7,311 nt of DNA. Source: an uncultured Clostridia bacterium. Lineage in GTDB: Bacteria; Bacillota; Clostridia; UBA1381. The notes beneath the pieces were generated by a model. That model did not search any database and was not told the origin of the DNA. It saw nothing but the letters and a program-made list of their open reading frames with translations. Position 1 is the stretch's first letter, and every line of letters begins with the position of its first letter. Made by a program: the position numbers and the translations under genes. Location of the stretch: the NCBI GenBank assembly GCA_944391635.1, contig CALXUL010000244.1, forward strand, positions 1 to 7,311, in the 5' to 3' direction. Shown in pieces: positions 6,944-7,311 of the stretch.

Positions 6944-7003
6944 AGAACCTCCTGTGCTATAAAACGACACAGGAGGTTCTTCTTAAAATTAATAGTTTTT
7001 TTT
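6944..7003 (+). terminator. Hairpin terminator behind the AraC-family gene
   Basis: AGAACCTCCTGTG (6944-6956) pairs perfectly over 13 bp with CACAGGAGGTTCT (6968-6980) around an 11-nt loop. The stem lies 30 bases after the stop codon. Only TCTT follows the stem directly; the run of eight Ts is at 6996-7003, about 15 nt further. It is therefore not a textbook intrinsic terminator, though stem stability and position still favour termination or 3'-end protection. Confidence 0.65.
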
Positions 7004-7066
7004 ACCAATATGGATAAAATAGCGGCAATATGTCAAAAAAATAAAGATATAGGTAAAAATTTTCAC

Positions 7067-7100
7067 AAAAAAATATAATAATAAAAAATAATAAAAATTT
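7067..7100 (+). promoter_or_regulatory. UP-element-like A-tracts upstream of the tRNA promoter
   Basis: Runs of 7, 6 and 5 A residues (7067-7073, 7083-7088, 7093-7097) separated by T-containing steps lie just upstream of the -35. The part from about 7076 to 7096 corresponds to -60 to -40, where the RNA polymerase alpha subunit contacts UP elements of stable-RNA promoters. The region codes for nothing recognisable. Confidence 0.5.
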
Positions 7101-7101
7101 G

Positions 7102-7130
7102 TTGACAAAGTGGAATAATTCTGTTATAAT
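7102..7130 (+). promoter_or_regulatory. Consensus sigma-A promoter of the tRNA operon
   Basis: TTGACA (7102-7107) and TATAAT (7125-7130) are both perfect hexamers with a 17-bp spacer, and TGT at 7122-7124 adds an extended -10. The start of transcription is expected near 7137, giving a pre-tRNA leader of about 27 nt. It is the strongest-looking promoter in the window. Confidence 0.92.
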
Positions 7131-7138
7131 AATATACG

Positions 7139-7162
7139 TTCGGTGCGAGAAAGTAACCGGAA
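7139..7162 (+). other. tRNA-Leu 5' leader hairpin with complement of the tRNA 3' end
   Basis: In the pre-tRNA leader, TTCGGT (7139-7144) can pair with ACC-GAA (7156-7158 and 7160-7162) with one bulged G. The loop side contains GGTGCGAG (7142-7149), which is perfectly complementary to CTCGCACC at the 3' end of tRNA-Leu (7240-7247). The leader would be removed by RNase P cleavage before 7164. Whether either fold forms is inference. Confidence 0.4.
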
Positions 7163-7163
7163 T

Positions 7164-7248
7164 GCGAGGGTGGCGGAATCGGCAGACGCGCACGTTTGAG
7201 GGGCGTGTGGTTCTTACCTTGCGAGTTCAAGTCTCGTCCCTCGCACCA
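7164..7248 (+). tRNA. tRNA-Leu(GAG), CCA encoded
   Basis: The complete cloverleaf can be drawn. The acceptor GCGAGGG (7164-7170) pairs with CCCTCGC (7238-7244), discriminator A7245, encoded CCA 7246-7248. The D stem is GCG/CGC (7173-7175 with 7187-7189). The anticodon stem CACGT/GCGTG (7191-7195 with 7203-7207) holds the loop TTGAGGG with anticodon GAG at 7198-7200, reading CUC and CUU. A long variable arm (GGT/ACC stem, 7209-7211 with 7216-7218) marks a class II tRNA and fits Leu. The T stem GCGAG/CTCGT has loop TTCAAGT (7226-7232). A73 is the LeuRS identity base. CUU appears to be a favoured Leu codon in the neighbouring genes. Confidence 0.97.
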
Positions 7249-7254
7249 GAATAA

Positions 7255-7311
7255 TGCGGAATAGTGTAAGGGTAGCACTAGTGACTCTGACTCACTCTGT
7301 GAGGGTTCGAA
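7255..7311 (+). tRNA. tRNA-Gln(CUG), partial (cut by window end)
   Basis: It begins six bases after the tRNA-Leu CCA with acceptor strand TGCGGAA (7255-7261). The U at position 1 is typical of tRNA-Gln. The D stem GTG/CAC (7264-7266 with 7276-7278) and a perfect 5-bp anticodon stem AGTGA/TCACT (7280-7284 with 7292-7296) enclose CTCTGAC with anticodon CUG at 7287-7289, which reads CAG. T stem 5' strand GAGGG (7301-7305) and the T loop TTCGAA run to the window edge. The 3' T stem, acceptor strand and CCA are outside, so the acceptor pairing cannot be checked. Confidence 0.92.

Noticed and set aside
6968..6980. Translational control by the hidden AGGAGGTT
   Set aside because: No start codon with an open frame follows at usable distance, so it is not an RBS for a downstream small gene.
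7063..7278. Antisense open frame of 71 codons over the tRNA genes
   Set aside because: Its peptide contains the CEGRDLNSQ-type string that arises from reading the complement of a tRNA-Leu gene; it is a known kind of spurious prediction.
7164..7311. tRNA genes as an integration site of a mobile element
   Set aside because: No integrase, att-like repeat of the tRNA 3' end or foreign gene is visible next to them within the window.

Overview
The window is AT-rich with compact spacing, Shine-Dalgarno sites of the AGGAGG type, and gene order nadD-yqeK / rsfS / leuS. Together with proteins of typical Firmicutes character, this points to an anaerobic, probably gut-associated member of the Clostridia. 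The placement is inferred from gene content and motifs, not from a database search.

Positions 1-4044 are a housekeeping block on the + strand. It opens with a gene encoding one 378-residue protein in which nicotinate-nucleotide adenylyltransferase (NadD) is fused in frame to a YqeK-type HD-domain dinucleotide hydrolase. After a 76-base gap with a credible sigma-A promoter come rsfS (ribosomal silencing factor) and, 30 bases later, leuS (leucyl-tRNA synthetase). A clear intrinsic terminator follows leuS and closes this unit.

Positions 4045-6990 are an accessory carbohydrate module, also on the + strand. A strong extended -10 promoter drives a 627-residue cytoplasmic GH20 beta-N-acetylhexosaminidase that resembles the pneumococcal GH20C enzyme. 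After 97 bases holding a promoter and a 17-bp-spaced direct repeat comes a GTG-started AraC/XylS-family regulator with an N-terminal sensor domain. A perfect 13-bp hairpin lies behind it. The pair looks like an enzyme for terminal GlcNAc/GalNAc with a possible local regulator. No transporter or amino-sugar pathway gene is present.

Positions 7000-7311 begin a stable-RNA operon. An A-tract UP-like region and a consensus promoter (TTGACA, 17 bp, TATAAT, with an extended -10 TG) precede tRNA-Leu(GAG) with encoded CCA. Six bases later comes tRNA-Gln(CUG), cut off by the window end in its T loop. The array probably continues. The tRNA-Leu leader contains 8 bases perfectly complementary to the tRNA's own 3' end, which is the oddest nucleic-acid signal here.

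I did not find a wholly new system. No CRISPR array, insertion sequence, prophage gene or toxin-antitoxin pair is visible. The best leads are the NadD-YqeK fusion with an apparent relict ribosome-binding site at its seam, the orphan GH20-AraC pair with spaced repeats at its promoters, and the tRNA leader complementarity.
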